Source: Anaerolineaceae bacterium
GTDB taxonomy: Bacteria; Chloroflexota; Anaerolineae; Aggregatilineales; Phototrophicaceae
Reading direction: 5' to 3'
Assembly (NCBI GenBank): GCA_016124855.1
Contig: WGMX01000059.1
Span: 35,016-99,015, forward strand
Length of the DNA stretch: 64,000 nt
Shown one piece after another: positions 8,191 to 17,763 of this stretch. Within the stretch, counting starts at the first letter, position 1; every line of letters begins with the position of its first letter. The notes beneath the pieces were generated by a model. It was not told the origin of the DNA and did not search any database. It worked only from the letters and a program-made list of their open reading frames with translations. A program made the translations under genes and the position numbers.

Positions 8191-9465
8191 CTAATAAGTG
8201 GTGTAGATGAAGGCTTCCAACTTCGGGAAGAGAATGTCCATCACATATTTGCCTTCACCCCACACACTTACGTCCTTGTGGAAATTGCGAAGTTCATCAA
8301 CACTGTGATAGCCGAAAATCAACTGTGCAAGCAGCAGCGGCGGAATGCGGATTTCACCACCATCAATGAAGCCGACTGAACGTACCGTCCGCAGTTCGCC
8401 CCGGTCGAAGTGCAGTTCAAAAGCCTCGCGATACAGATTGATAATAACCTTGCGTGTGAGTCCGGCTAAGGGACTAGCAGCAATCCGCCGCTCCAAAACA
8501 GGCTTGAGCTTCAGCAGCAGCCGTGCCACATCCACCAGATGAATCTGCCATGCGTAACTGCCGTTATCCTGTGCGCCCCAATTACCTGCCGCACGGATCA
8601 AGTCATTGGTTGGTGGCAGGTTCATGCGGATATAAGGCTTGGTTCGTTGAACGGCTGCCCGTTTGAGCCAGTACAGGAGGGCTTGGGCGGCCTGTATATT
8701 GAGCCGCGAGGTTTCGCTGAGAATCAGTCCATCCCCGAAGCCTTGCAGCATAATCCGCCAGTAACCGATGGCTTGACCTTTGGCATCCAGCAGCAGCCAT
8801 GTTTCGCCCTCCATGTCCGTGCCGAAATCATGTTGGAGCAAATAGCGCCAATGGTCAGCGCTGCGAACGGCACTGATGTTCAGGCCGCTGGTTGTTTCTT
8901 GATACAGCGACATTAGCAGCGGGATGTCGTCCGGCGTTGCGGCACGGTAATGGTAGCTGTTGTAAACTGCTTGCCACTGGTCAGAGATATTGTGCAACTG
9001 CATATTCCAGTGGCTTTCCAGCGGCACGGCATATTCATAACCGAACTGGCGGTAGAAATAGGGAATGCCTTGAATAATGCCGAGGTCGAAGCTTTCTTCG
9101 CGTAGGGTTTCTTGATGCCGGTTGGTCATGGCGCGGACAAGTCCCCGATTGCGGTAAGACTCGAGGGTGCTGACGATGCCCATTTCGCCGGCCTTGAGTA
9201 TCACGTCCTCATAACGCCATTGCCACGGGATAAGACATAGTGACGATACTATGCTGCTGCTGGCCTCGTCCTCGACAAACAGCCAATGATGCGGGCGCGT
9301 CTGCGGATGATGCAGGATTAATCCGGATGTCATGCCGCTGACTCCTTCGCCAAAAATTTGACCGTTAAAGGCGGCTAAGCGTTCGACATCTTGCTGATTG
9401 TTGATGGATTTCATAACCAAACCGTTATCCAACGGACGGTTATAGGGTGTGGTTGATGTTAACAA
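8191..9465 (-). CDS. Eis-like GNAT N-acetyltransferase
   Basis: A 424-residue protein with the three-part layout of the Eis group: an N-terminal GNAT domain with acetyl-CoA loop (GEMGIVSTLESYRNRGLVRA, near residues 92-111) and YRQFGYEY, a second GNAT-like domain (about 165-300), and a C-terminal SCP2-like domain ending in a terminal Tyr, the position of the catalytic C-terminal carboxylate in Eis enzymes. It should acetylate amines, possibly aminoglycosides or protein lysines. The start is a TTG at 9463-9465 with TAAGGAAG seven bases upstream; the next ATG at 9414 lacks such a site. Confidence 0.85.
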   Translation of the reverse strand: MLTSTTPYNRPLDNGLVMKSINNQQDVERLAAFNGQIFGEGVSGMTSGLILHHPQTRPHHWLFVEDEASSSIVSSLCLIPWQWRYEDVILKAGEMGIVSTLESYRNRGLVRAMTNRHQETLREESFDLGIIQGIPYFYRQFGYEYAVPLESHWNMQLHNISDQWQAVYNSYHYRAATPDDIPLLMSLYQETTSGLNISAVRSADHWRYLLQHDFGTDMEGETWLLLDAKGQAIGYWRIMLQGFGDGLILSETSRLNIQAAQALLYWLKRAAVQRTKPYIRMNLPPTNDLIRAAGNWGAQDNGSYAWQIHLVDVARLLLKLKPVLERRIAASPLAGLTRKVIINLYREAFELHFDRGELRTVRSVGFIDGGEIRIPPLLLAQLIFGYHSVDELRNFHKDVSVWGEGKYVMDILFPKLEAFIYTTY

Positions 9466-9777
9466 AGGGACACTTCCTTAGACTCAGTCATAGTCACATA
9501 ATTCTGAACGTGATTAGGTAATTCGATAAATCGTTATGAAATGGAATCGAAGTTGTACTGCATCGTCAGCATAGGCCGCGATGTTTTAGAGGGGCGTCAG
9601 GTTATCAATGAACCTGACTAAAGGACTTGCGCTGAGGAAATGTTTAGCATGGTGTCTACTATACTGGGGCGAGAGGTGTTCGTCAATGTAAAGGGTGTAG
9701 ATCAAATCGGGAGAATGCCCCATGTCTGTTTGATCATGTGAGTTCGGATGAGGGAATGAGACTCGCACCATAAGTTT
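9466..9777. other. gap without a recognisable gene
   Basis: No credible coding sequence. A perfect 8-bp stem (GTCAGGTT / AACCTGAC, 9596-9618) lies downstream of the 9778-11571 gene but is not followed by a T-run. The promoter of the acetyltransferase gene is expected near 9470-9540. Confidence 0.5.
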
Positions 9778-11571
9778 TTATATTTCACAGGTCGTCCACT
9801 GAAAATAATCCGACGATAGCGGCATTTTCGTCTTTGCCAGTAGTTTACCCCCGGCGGTATAAACGAGGAGCGTCGCTGCTCCATGAATGTTGACAACCAG
9901 CGCGACTTTTGAACTGTCCGCTGACCATAAGATGTGATCAAAATCGACACCCCATACCGCCTCTGGAATTTGCCACGCCTGCTGCCCATCACTGGACGCG
10001 ACGACCAACCCTTTATAAAGCTCAGGATCGGTATTTGTGAAAACCGCATAACGATGGTCAGGTGACCAGAAAGGAACGAACTGGCCTCCGTCATAGAGTC
10101 CCGTAAGCGACGCGCCATCCACTTGAAATTGATATCGTCTCGTGCCTGTTAGATCATATATATCCCAACCCATTCGGGCAGCGATGCGCGACTGCATCCA
10201 AAAGAACATAAATGTTTCAGGGTCTGACGGATTTGATTGCATGGCAAAGTTGTTCATGCCACTGGCGAGCTGCCGCCGTTCTCCGCTCTTCAAGTCCAAC
10301 AGATAAACGTCAATGGCTTCGTTTTCCCACAACACCGTTAGCGCTTTATCGCGACTAGGAAGAAGATAATATTGGGTTAGCCATCCCTTAGCTTGCGCGG
10401 TCATCAAAACACTTTGCTGATTGTTTCGTGTATCCAGCTTGAATAGCGCCGTTGTGCCATCAGCCTGCTTTTGGGTGAAAATTAGGTCGTGTTCATTCCC
10501 TATGGTTTCTACGTGCACACCTGTATCTGTCGCCAGTGATTGATAACGGTCGGCTGCCGCATCATAGGCTGTTAGCTCGTTTTTTGTCGTCATGAAAATG
10601 AAACGGTCAGTTGCCGGTATCCACATAGAGGCTAAACTCTGTTGATCCGTCCCGACGTTGTTGAGTGACGCGGCAGAGCCATCCACACCCACGACATCAA
10701 TGAGGCCATCCACCCAACCCACCGCTGCCACGTAATGTAAATCGTCCGACCATAACAGCCTGCCGCTCCACCAATATTTTTTATCAGCCCGGACATAATT
10801 ACGCAGATTGGCCGCACTGTCAGGATCAAGAATGATGACGTGGTTAGGGATTTGGGTTTCTGCCCATAGATAGGCCAATAAATGACCGCGTGGCGACCAC
10901 TGAAAAGCATCCATCGTCTCAAGTTCTTTGTGCCCTGTAATCACCTGTATCTGCTTGTCCGCTGCACGGATTAGCCACGCGTCAAAATAACTGGCCACCA
11001 GCAAATATTGACTATCAGGTGACCAACTTACATAGTGGATGAGGTTGAAGTCCGTTAATGGAATGAGGATACTGTCGCTGCCGTCAGCATTGGCAAGCAC
11101 CAGCGAGAAGCGATCCGGCGCAGTTGATTTGTCAACCGAGTAATAGGCAAATTGACTGCCATCTGGTGACCAGAACACCGAATTGTTGGAAATCGCCGCC
11201 GGAAGATTAATGATCTTGCCCGTGCCAAGCGTTTCGACTGATGCGCTTGCAGGTATGGAAAAAACACGTTTAAGATGAAAAGTCTGCCGTATCCGATATT
11301 GACCGTTATCCGAAGCCGTGAAGACAGCGTCAGGAACCGCGCGTTTCGGGAACGACACTGCTAACGAACGGTTAGCATCCAGCAGCGTCGGATAGACACT
11401 TTGCTGATAATTACCGCTGTTGGCGAACCGCAGACAGGCTGTTTCTCCAGTCACAGTGTTCAGCCGCCATATCATCACGCTGCCCATGACCAACACCAGC
11501 GTGAACCATAATGTAATAATCAGGCGGGTTAAGCGCCAGACGAGTCTCATTGAGCTGCTCATCTCAGTCAT
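9778..11571 (-). CDS. membrane-anchored beta-propeller (TolB/WD40-like) protein
   Basis: A 597-residue protein with one hydrophobic segment at about 15-35 and a large outer domain of repeated W-S-P-D strands: FWSPDGSQFAYYS, SWSPDSQYLLVAS, QWSPRGHLLAYL, FWSPDHRYAVFTN and LWSADSSKVALVV. These are six- or seven-bladed TolB/PD40-type propeller blades. Such domains usually mediate protein or peptide binding at the cell surface. The segment NYQQSVYP just after the anchor recurs in the SH3/WD40 protein at 15842-17041. It stands alone, followed downstream by a gap. No enzyme motif was found. Confidence 0.75.
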   Translation of the reverse strand: MTEMSSSMRLVWRLTRLIITLWFTLVLVMGSVMIWRLNTVTGETACLRFANSGNYQQSVYPTLLDANRSLAVSFPKRAVPDAVFTASDNGQYRIRQTFHLKRVFSIPASASVETLGTGKIINLPAAISNNSVFWSPDGSQFAYYSVDKSTAPDRFSLVLANADGSDSILIPLTDFNLIHYVSWSPDSQYLLVASYFDAWLIRAADKQIQVITGHKELETMDAFQWSPRGHLLAYLWAETQIPNHVIILDPDSAANLRNYVRADKKYWWSGRLLWSDDLHYVAAVGWVDGLIDVVGVDGSAASLNNVGTDQQSLASMWIPATDRFIFMTTKNELTAYDAAADRYQSLATDTGVHVETIGNEHDLIFTQKQADGTTALFKLDTRNNQQSVLMTAQAKGWLTQYYLLPSRDKALTVLWENEAIDVYLLDLKSGERRQLASGMNNFAMQSNPSDPETFMFFWMQSRIAARMGWDIYDLTGTRRYQFQVDGASLTGLYDGGQFVPFWSPDHRYAVFTNTDPELYKGLVVASSDGQQAWQIPEAVWGVDFDHILWSADSSKVALVVNIHGAATLLVYTAGGKLLAKTKMPLSSDYFQWTTCEI

Positions 11572-11736
11572 TTCATCACATCTGCTTGATATGAACAGCC
11601 TAATCTGTTGAGGTAAGTCGTGTCAATCGGCGTCGGGTTAGCGCCGGGTATTCGGGGTTTGCGATAGACTCCGTCGTCTGGATTTGGCAAGAATGCCGCT
11701 GTTACAAATGGTTTTTGGCCTTTTGTATTTGTGTTT

Positions 11737-11757
11737 GACTGGCGACTAACGACCTGT
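11737..11757. repeat. short heptamer array
   Basis: Three 7-bp units GACTGGC, GACTAAC and GACCTGT. On the opposite strand the core AGTCGCCAGTCAAA followed by YACAAA is shared with the array at 22146-22180, so the two are related repeats in opposite orientation. Confidence 0.5.
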
Positions 11758-11765
11758 GAATCAAA

Positions 11766-11793
11766 AGGGCGAACAGGTTTATTTGTTCGCCCT
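11766..11793 (-). terminator. terminator of the tandem solute-binding protein gene
   Basis: A perfect 10-bp stem (AGGGCGAACA / TGTTCGCCCT) with an 8-base loop, followed on the minus strand by TTTTGA. It lies 18 bases beyond the stop codon of the 11811 gene. Confidence 0.8.
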
Positions 11794-11810
11794 GATGTTG
11801 AGGATGGGAT

Positions 11811-14474
11811 TTACGAACCCGAACTGCCCGTTATTGCGCCGAACAACGATTTCATGTTGGGGTCTACCTTTCCGGCGCAGTCAATGTACTTGAGTTGGTT
11901 TCGCTGGTCTTCCGGCGAAAGCGCGTTTATACACTCCGTGAAGCCTTTTACATAACTTTCAGCCGTCGCCAAGTCACCAACCAGATCACCATCATGCAGC
12001 ACGTAGTTGTCGAAGGCCTTGTCTATCCAACGCTGAATTAAGAATGTCGAAGGGGATGCAGATGACAGCAGCGAGGGAAATGAAATGGTGTTCGGGTCTT
12101 GCAACAGGATCACAAAGTTTTTGTAAAACACTGTTTCGTCCGGTTTTTGCATCGCGAGCACCGATGGGTCATCCAAAAGCGATAACCGTGCGGGCATTCC
12201 TGTAAACAATTCAGGATGCCGCGAAAGGGTACTCAACCAGCGGTAGCAGCCGTCAGGGTTTTGCGAAATGGCGCTGACGTAAGCCGTTCCAATCGAATAG
12301 GTGGCGCCATTGTACGTGCTGCCCGTTGGATAAGTTGTCAACTTATATGGATCAGCACCTGCGTTAACCGCTGCACCAAAAGCAAACCCGCTCAGTGATT
12401 CGGTGTAAATCGGCGCGCGGTCAGCTCCGGCGCTGATAAACGAGGCTAAACCATTACCCGCCAGTTCTCCATATTTGATATAGCCCTCTTTGGCGAGGTC
12501 AAGCACCTGTTGCAGCGCCGTAATGCTGTTGGCATCGGTGAAGTTGAAGGTCGGCGGGTTAGTGCGGTAATCAATCGGCAAACCACCGTAAGCCGCTGTC
12601 AGCAGCAGCAGGTAAGTGCCGCCCACACCCTGCGCCTGAAACGGTGATTTATCAGGATTGGCTGCCTTGAGGGTCTTCAGGGCATCCGCAAACTCGTTAA
12701 TCGTCCAGCCGTTCTCGGGCAGCGGAACACCTGCCTTCTGGAAGGCTTCCGCGTCGTACTTCATCCCGTCCGGTTGAATCACAATTGGCATGGCCCATGT
12801 TTTATTATCGCGCTGCACCTGTGGGAGAACACCATTGATGATGTCACCGCGGTCAAATGATGCGTCTGCGTCCATGAACGGGTCGAGGTTCAAAATCGTC
12901 GTCGGATCAATTTGTGGTACATAGTTCAACGGCAGATAGAAACAATCGAATTTCTTAGCCGACTGTTCTGGTTGGTTGATGCCGGTATCTAGTTTAATTT
13001 CACCGATTTGTGGATCACTATCGACGAAGTCTTTAATGACCTGATCCCACAGATCACGGTTCGGCATCGGACTGACCATCGAAAGCATCCCGAACTTCAG
13101 GCTGACTTCACCCTGACCCAAGACCGTTTGTGGGATGGGTGTTGCCACACTAACAATGAGGTTCGTATGCTTGTCTGCCGCTGCTTTTTGATTAGTTACC
13201 GCCAGCACTTCAGCATTTTGTAAAGCGGTGCGGGCATCCAGATTATCACTAACCATCTTGGCTAAGGCTTGCGTGATATAAGCACTGTAGCGATCTTCGG
13301 AAGCTGGCAGACCATTTTGTAAGGCTTCTGCAATCATTGCCTGAGCTTCAGGCGAGGTTGGGCGAATCGCTGCAATCGCCGCGCCTGTGTCATCAGACGG
13401 TGGTGGCGGTTGAACACCGACCATACTTTGTCGGGCGGGCGACGCACTGAGGAAATTATTAGCAACAGCCGGAGCAAGACTTAAGAATTTCAGCAGTTTA
13501 TAGGCTTGTTCAGGATAGAGTGTGCCGGAGCTAATCACGAAACCTTGCGCGTTGATGCCTGCCTTGCCACCGGGCAGTAGGGATGCTCCCGGCGGGTTGG
13601 CCTCGCCCGTTAGCAAACCCGAAAGGCCGAAACTGCCGGTGATGCGCATCGGTACGTCTGCCACCTGTCCGCTAAAAGTGGGCGACACAACACCGTCCTG
13701 TTCCAGCTTGGCGAGTGTTGTCAGGATTGGCTCTAAATCCGGATTGCTGAACAATGGTGCGTTGGGAGTAACGCTGCTGTCATACAAACTTGCGCCCAAC
13801 AAGCTGCGTACCAGCAAACCAGTGTAATCACCAAACATGACCAGAGCTGGTTTCGTCACTTTGCCGTTCGGGTCTTTTTCGACCAATGCCCGTGCGGCTC
13901 GATCCAGATCATCAACTGTCCATGCGCCGCTTGGATAGGCGATTCCCGCTTTATCAAAGGCTTCTTTGTTATAGGCCAATGACACCACATCGGTAGACAC
14001 TGGAATCATCCACACTTTGCCATCCCACTGCACCGACTGCCAGACATCAGGGAAGAAGTCGTCGGGATTCAGGTCGGTATCGGCAGCCGTCAGGGGTGAA
14101 AGATCAAGGAAATACCCCGCCTCGGCGGCTTCTGGTGACAAATTGCTGCTGCCCATAAAGTTCACATCCGCTGCGCTCATGTATTTTTCTACGGCTTCGA
14201 AATGTTTTGCCACATCCGCCGTCGCTGGTGGGAAATCAGGGAAGCCCGTCGGCACTGTCTGCACCTTGATGCCGGGATTTTGTTCCTCGAATTGGGCGAT
14301 CAATTCCGGTGTGATGATGGTTTCGACGAACTGCGGCAGTCCTAATGTAATGGTTACGGAATCCTGTGCGCGTAAAGCTGCCATCGGTGCGGTTAACAGT
14401 GCCAGCAGCACCATCAAAATGACTACACGCGCCCATCGAGCGCGCAGCATTGCAAATAATCGTTGTGAACGCAT
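11811..14474 (-). CDS. tandem extracellular solute-binding protein (two family 1 domains)
   Basis: An 887-residue exported protein. A signal peptide (Arg-rich start, hydrophobic core, cleavage after ALRAQ near residue 37) is followed by two complete sugar-type substrate-binding domains. The first, about 40-435, has PELIAQFEEQNPGIKVQ and TDVVSLAYNKEAFDKAG; the second, about 445-870, has MPIVIQPDGMKYDAEAFQKA. The domains are similar in plan but diverged. There is no lipobox Cys, so attachment to the cell is unclear. No ABC permease or ATPase gene is adjacent, unlike normal sugar-uptake loci. The start at 14474 has AAGGAAAG five bases upstream; a TTG further up is less likely. Confidence 0.85.
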   Translation of the reverse strand: MRSQRLFAMLRARWARVVILMVLLALLTAPMAALRAQDSVTITLGLPQFVETIITPELIAQFEEQNPGIKVQTVPTGFPDFPPATADVAKHFEAVEKYMSAADVNFMGSSNLSPEAAEAGYFLDLSPLTAADTDLNPDDFFPDVWQSVQWDGKVWMIPVSTDVVSLAYNKEAFDKAGIAYPSGAWTVDDLDRAARALVEKDPNGKVTKPALVMFGDYTGLLVRSLLGASLYDSSVTPNAPLFSNPDLEPILTTLAKLEQDGVVSPTFSGQVADVPMRITGSFGLSGLLTGEANPPGASLLPGGKAGINAQGFVISSGTLYPEQAYKLLKFLSLAPAVANNFLSASPARQSMVGVQPPPPSDDTGAAIAAIRPTSPEAQAMIAEALQNGLPASEDRYSAYITQALAKMVSDNLDARTALQNAEVLAVTNQKAAADKHTNLIVSVATPIPQTVLGQGEVSLKFGMLSMVSPMPNRDLWDQVIKDFVDSDPQIGEIKLDTGINQPEQSAKKFDCFYLPLNYVPQIDPTTILNLDPFMDADASFDRGDIINGVLPQVQRDNKTWAMPIVIQPDGMKYDAEAFQKAGVPLPENGWTINEFADALKTLKAANPDKSPFQAQGVGGTYLLLLTAAYGGLPIDYRTNPPTFNFTDANSITALQQVLDLAKEGYIKYGELAGNGLASFISAGADRAPIYTESLSGFAFGAAVNAGADPYKLTTYPTGSTYNGATYSIGTAYVSAISQNPDGCYRWLSTLSRHPELFTGMPARLSLLDDPSVLAMQKPDETVFYKNFVILLQDPNTISFPSLLSSASPSTFLIQRWIDKAFDNYVLHDGDLVGDLATAESYVKGFTECINALSPEDQRNQLKYIDCAGKVDPNMKSLFGAITGSSGS

Positions 14475-14637
14475 AGTACTTTCCTTAATCAATTTTGAAT
14501 TCAAAATCGGCGCGAGACTGATCTATTACTCTGTACGCAAACAGGCATGTATTGGTCGCGCGTCTGGTGCAATCTATTCAAGATTTATAGCGAGGTTGTT
14601 ACACGAAAAGAGGATTGTTTATGGTCGCTCAAGGTTA

Positions 14638-15072
14638 TCAATATGGCCAGTTGCGATAACGGAGGTTGTCTTTAAGCGTAGCTAATAGTGTGGGTAAGTT
14701 GGTCAAATGGGCGGCGTGGATTTCCAGCACCTTGCGACCCTGTTGATCCCAAATGGTGAGGAGTCGACGCTGCGGGCGATTATCCAAATACCAGTTGTCG
14801 AGTTCTTCAAATGAACGGTAGCGCCATCTATGCAGGCGGATGTGCAAACCTTCTGGCAGCACATCGACCCCTTCGCGCCAGATGTAAAGCGCGGGCAGTG
14901 CCATGCCGATTAAGGGCAGCAGCAAGCGCGGGTCAGCCAAATGCAAGCTGATGCCCCGCGCCACGATGAGACTGAGGAACAGAATTAACGCTGGCGTGAC
15001 CCATAAAGCCGCCAGCGCGCAGCGATAACCTTTGGGCAAACGGTGACGGCTGAGGACAGGTTGTGGAGACAT
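14638..15072 (-). CDS. small membrane protein with PH-like domain
   Basis: A 144-residue protein with two membrane segments (about 18-40 and 48-66) and a cytosolic C-terminal part of short strands that ends in a helix (LPTLLATLKDNL). The pattern, including GVDVLPEGLHIRLHRWRYRSFEELDNW, resembles bacterial PH-like domains in which a strand pair precedes a W-x-x-I-type segment. Function is unknown. It is the last gene of a three-gene operon with the genes at 15076 and 15842 and starts three bases after the preceding stop. Confidence 0.6.
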   Translation of the reverse strand: MSPQPVLSRHRLPKGYRCALAALWVTPALILFLSLIVARGISLHLADPRLLLPLIGMALPALYIWREGVDVLPEGLHIRLHRWRYRSFEELDNWYLDNRPQRRLLTIWDQQGRKVLEIHAAHLTNLPTLLATLKDNLRYRNWPY

Positions 15073-15075
15073 GGG

Positions 15076-15834
15076 TCATACTCCAAAACGGTCTCTTTGA
15101 TGATTTTTCATGGTGGAATGGGCGACTTCCAAAAAGCCACCGACGTTATCCACCGTATGCATATTATAAGCCTTTACCTTCTGAAAGTTACCTGATTTAG
15201 CCCGTTGAAATACCACCAATTGTTGGCCCTGTAAGCGGACATCCACATCCGACCACGCGATTTCTTTTTTATCAACTTCGACGCCACCCGGCCACACCGT
15301 CAAAGCTGGATGCAGTACAACGGGACGTTCTTCGCGGATAGCGCGGGCGATAAACACGCCAGTCACCCGCGCAGCATATTGCCGGATGTACTTTGCCCAT
15401 TCCGAGAGATCACCATAGCGGTTGTCGATTTTGAGGACACGACCATCTTGCATCGTCAGGCGCAGCACACGCGTGCCTTCGCGGTACGTATGCAAGCCGC
15501 CCCAACCATATTTGACAGTATCCTTGCCGACTGTGCGCACCAGCCCTTGATTATAGAGTTTGAGCGTTTCGTTCTTACCACGCGTCCAATAGATAAAGTT
15601 AATGAGCGCGCGAATGAAAAATAAGATGCCGAGCAGCGATACGACGAGTATCAGCGGCAGCCACAAGCCGTCCGGCAGCGTGCCGAGGTTACTGGATTCG
15701 TTAATTGTCCAAACACCCATCAATGCGGTAATAAGACCCAGTATCGACAGCCATGCACGGCGAAAAAACGGCTTCCGATTGAGCGTGGTTTCCATGATGA
15801 GTTTAGGGGGTTGTGGGAGTGGTTTTGCTGGCAT
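15076..15834 (-). CDS. membrane protein with PH-like domain (DUF6585-like)
   Basis: A 252-residue protein with two membrane segments near 28-47 and 56-82 and two strand-rich halves: LKLYNQGLVRTVGKDTVKYG followed by TVWPGGVEVDKKEIAWSDVD. The G-I-x-W-S-D-V pattern is that of bacterial PH-like modules, as in DUF6585 proteins; family name is tentative. The start is uncertain: the first ATG is used, an ATG 13 codons later (METTLNRK) is also possible. It is encoded between the SH3/WD40 protein and a smaller PH-like protein with gaps of 7 and 3 bases, which implies joint action at the membrane. Confidence 0.6.
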   Translation of the reverse strand: MPAKPLPQPPKLIMETTLNRKPFFRRAWLSILGLITALMGVWTINESSNLGTLPDGLWLPLILVVSLLGILFFIRALINFIYWTRGKNETLKLYNQGLVRTVGKDTVKYGWGGLHTYREGTRVLRLTMQDGRVLKIDNRYGDLSEWAKYIRQYAARVTGVFIARAIREERPVVLHPALTVWPGGVEVDKKEIAWSDVDVRLQGQQLVVFQRAKSGNFQKVKAYNMHTVDNVGGFLEVAHSTMKNHQRDRFGV

Positions 15835-15841
15835 AATTGCT

Positions 15842-17041
15842 TTACCCTGCTGCCTCCGTTGTCGCCACTAGGATTACGCTGCTGCCATTTTGATCGCGAG
15901 CAATAAGGTGGATGCCGTCGGCTGTAAAAGCTAGACGGATAATGGGCGTACTCATCACGTTCAAGGTGGCGAGTGCTGTACCGTCAGAGGCATTCCACAA
16001 CCGCACCGTTTTATCTGCCCCTCCGCTGGCAATCAATGTGCCATCCGGACTAAATGTGACCGATGTTACCGGGCCAGTGTGTCCGGTCATGCGCCGGATT
16101 TCGCGGCTGGTGGTGGATTGCGAGGTCAAATCAAACAGCCGTAGGTCACCGTTTTCGAAACCTGCTGCTAGAACTGTCGAAGCAGCGTTAAAACTCAAGC
16201 TGCTGATTTTAACGTCATTTTCGGGAAAGGATGTAATCTGCGTTTGTGAGCGAATATCGGAAATAACAATCGAGTCATCCAGTGTCCACGCATACAGCTT
16301 GCCATCGTTAGAAAGCGCCAAAGGTGTATTAAACGTCAATAAGACGTTTACTTGGGCAGCATTATCAGTGGTGATGACCACGTTATCCGGTATGGGCGCG
16401 GTCGGGGTAAGGCTGATATCGGCAGGTTCCAGCCAATAAGTGCCGCCCTGACCTTCACCTGTCCAGCCGATCAGATTGTTATAGTTAATTTGCCACCAAA
16501 CGATTTTGTCGAGTGTGGTGCAGCGCGGACCGTCTATCACAATCAAGGTGTCATTGGGCGGGATTTGACCGAGCAATTTGCTGCTGCTGCCCGGTTGTTC
16601 ACGGATGACGTTGGGCAAGCCGTTGGCTATTACGCGTGCCTGAATGCCTTTGCTCAGTCGTGGTGCTAAGAAATTCGCGTCATTAGGCGGCGGGCATGGT
16701 GGAATGGAGGCCGGGGCGGGCGCGGTGCCGCACAGAACTACGATGCTCTTGTCATCCGAGACACGGTAATCATAGACGGTTCCAGCATAGGTGATAATGA
16801 ACTGGAAGCCACCGGTTAGCACATCCGCGTAAGCAATGCCCGGCTGTGGACAGCCTAGCGCGGGCGAGGGATAAACACTTTGCTGATAATTCCATTCGGC
16901 TACTTGCGAGAGGGTTACCGTGCGATTGACACGGTTGCTCAAGTCTTCAAGCGCGGCATTTATTGGATCAGGCGGGCTTTGCGCCAGCGCGGGAATGGCC
17001 GAGAAGACAATTCCCAATACAATAACCAAGCGTTTGAACAT
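15842..17041 (-). CDS. exported SH3 / WD40-repeat protein
   Basis: A 399-residue protein with a signal peptide cleaved near ALAQS (residue 21). Residues 25-110 form an unnamed N-terminal region containing WNYQQSVYPSPALGCPQPG; residues about 130-205 are a bacterial SH3 domain (ARVIANGLPNVIREQPGSSS, IVWWQINYNNLIGWTGEG); residues about 220-399 carry WD40 repeats, including MTGHTGPVTSVTFSPDGTLI followed by RLWNASDG. The role is probably binding of wall or surface ligands; no catalytic motif is present. It heads a three-gene operon with two PH-like membrane proteins. AGAGGA precedes the ATG. Confidence 0.82.
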   Translation of the reverse strand: MFKRLVIVLGIVFSAIPALAQSPPDPINAALEDLSNRVNRTVTLSQVAEWNYQQSVYPSPALGCPQPGIAYADVLTGGFQFIITYAGTVYDYRVSDDKSIVVLCGTAPAPASIPPCPPPNDANFLAPRLSKGIQARVIANGLPNVIREQPGSSSKLLGQIPPNDTLIVIDGPRCTTLDKIVWWQINYNNLIGWTGEGQGGTYWLEPADISLTPTAPIPDNVVITTDNAAQVNVLLTFNTPLALSNDGKLYAWTLDDSIVISDIRSQTQITSFPENDVKISSLSFNAASTVLAAGFENGDLRLFDLTSQSTTSREIRRMTGHTGPVTSVTFSPDGTLIASGGADKTVRLWNASDGTALATLNVMSTPIIRLAFTADGIHLIARDQNGSSVILVATTEAAG

Positions 17042-17205
17042 AGATAAAATCCTCTATCCATAATAGCGCCAGACATAGTGCGATTTTAACACTAAACAGA
17101 CTGTGATGTCTTATGTCTGCGTTCAACGTGGTCTGAAAGGGCGTTGGCGACAGAACATAATCCGGTCATAATGGATTTTCTTCGGCACAGGAAGGGGAAA
17201 CAACC

Positions 17206-17712
17206 ATGAACAAACAGGACGCGCTGCGGCTATTTGACTACAATTTTTGGGCAGATCATAAAGTGTGGGGGCATATCACTGCTTTGAGTGAAGAACAGTT
17301 CAAGCGTCCGAGTGATTACTCGATTGGTTCGGTGCATAAACAAGTTGTACATATGATGGATGCTGAGGCCGTTTGGTTAGCCAGAGTTCGTGCCGCAACA
17401 CCTGAAATTTTTCATGAAGCTGATGTTTTCCCGACGCGCGACTCAATCCGCATCCGTTGGGATGAAGTGGAAGCCAACTGGCGCAGCTATTTGAACAGCC
17501 TGCCTGAGGGTGATATTCAAGGTACAGCCGAGTACATCAGCCGCACCGATGGGCGCTTGTATCGGACACCGATATGGGAGTCGTTGATGCAGATCATTAA
17601 CCACAGCACCGATCATCGTTCGCAAATTTTGGCACTCATTCATCAACTTGGCGGCGAGACTTCCGCGCATGATTTCATTTACTATACGTGGGCGCATCCG
17701 GCGGATGTGTAA
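17206..17712 (+). CDS. DinB family protein
   Basis: A 168-residue four-helix-bundle protein of the DinB/YfiT group. Candidate metal ligands are H49 (VVHMMDAEAVW) and the pair in INHSTDHRSQIL (about residues 133 and 137), so the three-His site is complete. Members include thiol-dependent transferases for bacillithiol or mycothiol and many proteins of unknown role. AGGAAGGGGAAA lies before the ATG. It is a single gene, not part of the tandem DinB group at 52-53.7 kb, from which it is strongly diverged. Confidence 0.88.
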   Translation: MNKQDALRLFDYNFWADHKVWGHITALSEEQFKRPSDYSIGSVHKQVVHMMDAEAVWLARVRAATPEIFHEADVFPTRDSIRIRWDEVEANWRSYLNSLPEGDIQGTAEYISRTDGRLYRTPIWESLMQIINHSTDHRSQILALIHQLGGETSAHDFIYYTWAHPADV

Positions 17713-17730
17713 AACGGATGTAGAGCCGGT

Positions 17731-17763
17731 GGATTTGCCAGCGGCAAAGCCTTGCGCCCCTAC
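17731..17763. repeat. degenerate REP-like element
   Basis: The right arm CCTTGCGCCCCTAC matches that of the perfect copy at 49753-49778, while the left arm has diverged (TTTGCC pairs with GGCAAA). The CTAC foot supplies the TAG stop of the next minus-strand gene. Confidence 0.55.

Noticed and set aside
9702..10118. 138-codon minus-strand frame overlapping the end of the propeller gene
   Set aside because: It lies in another frame over a well-supported gene and has no domain or ribosome-binding site.
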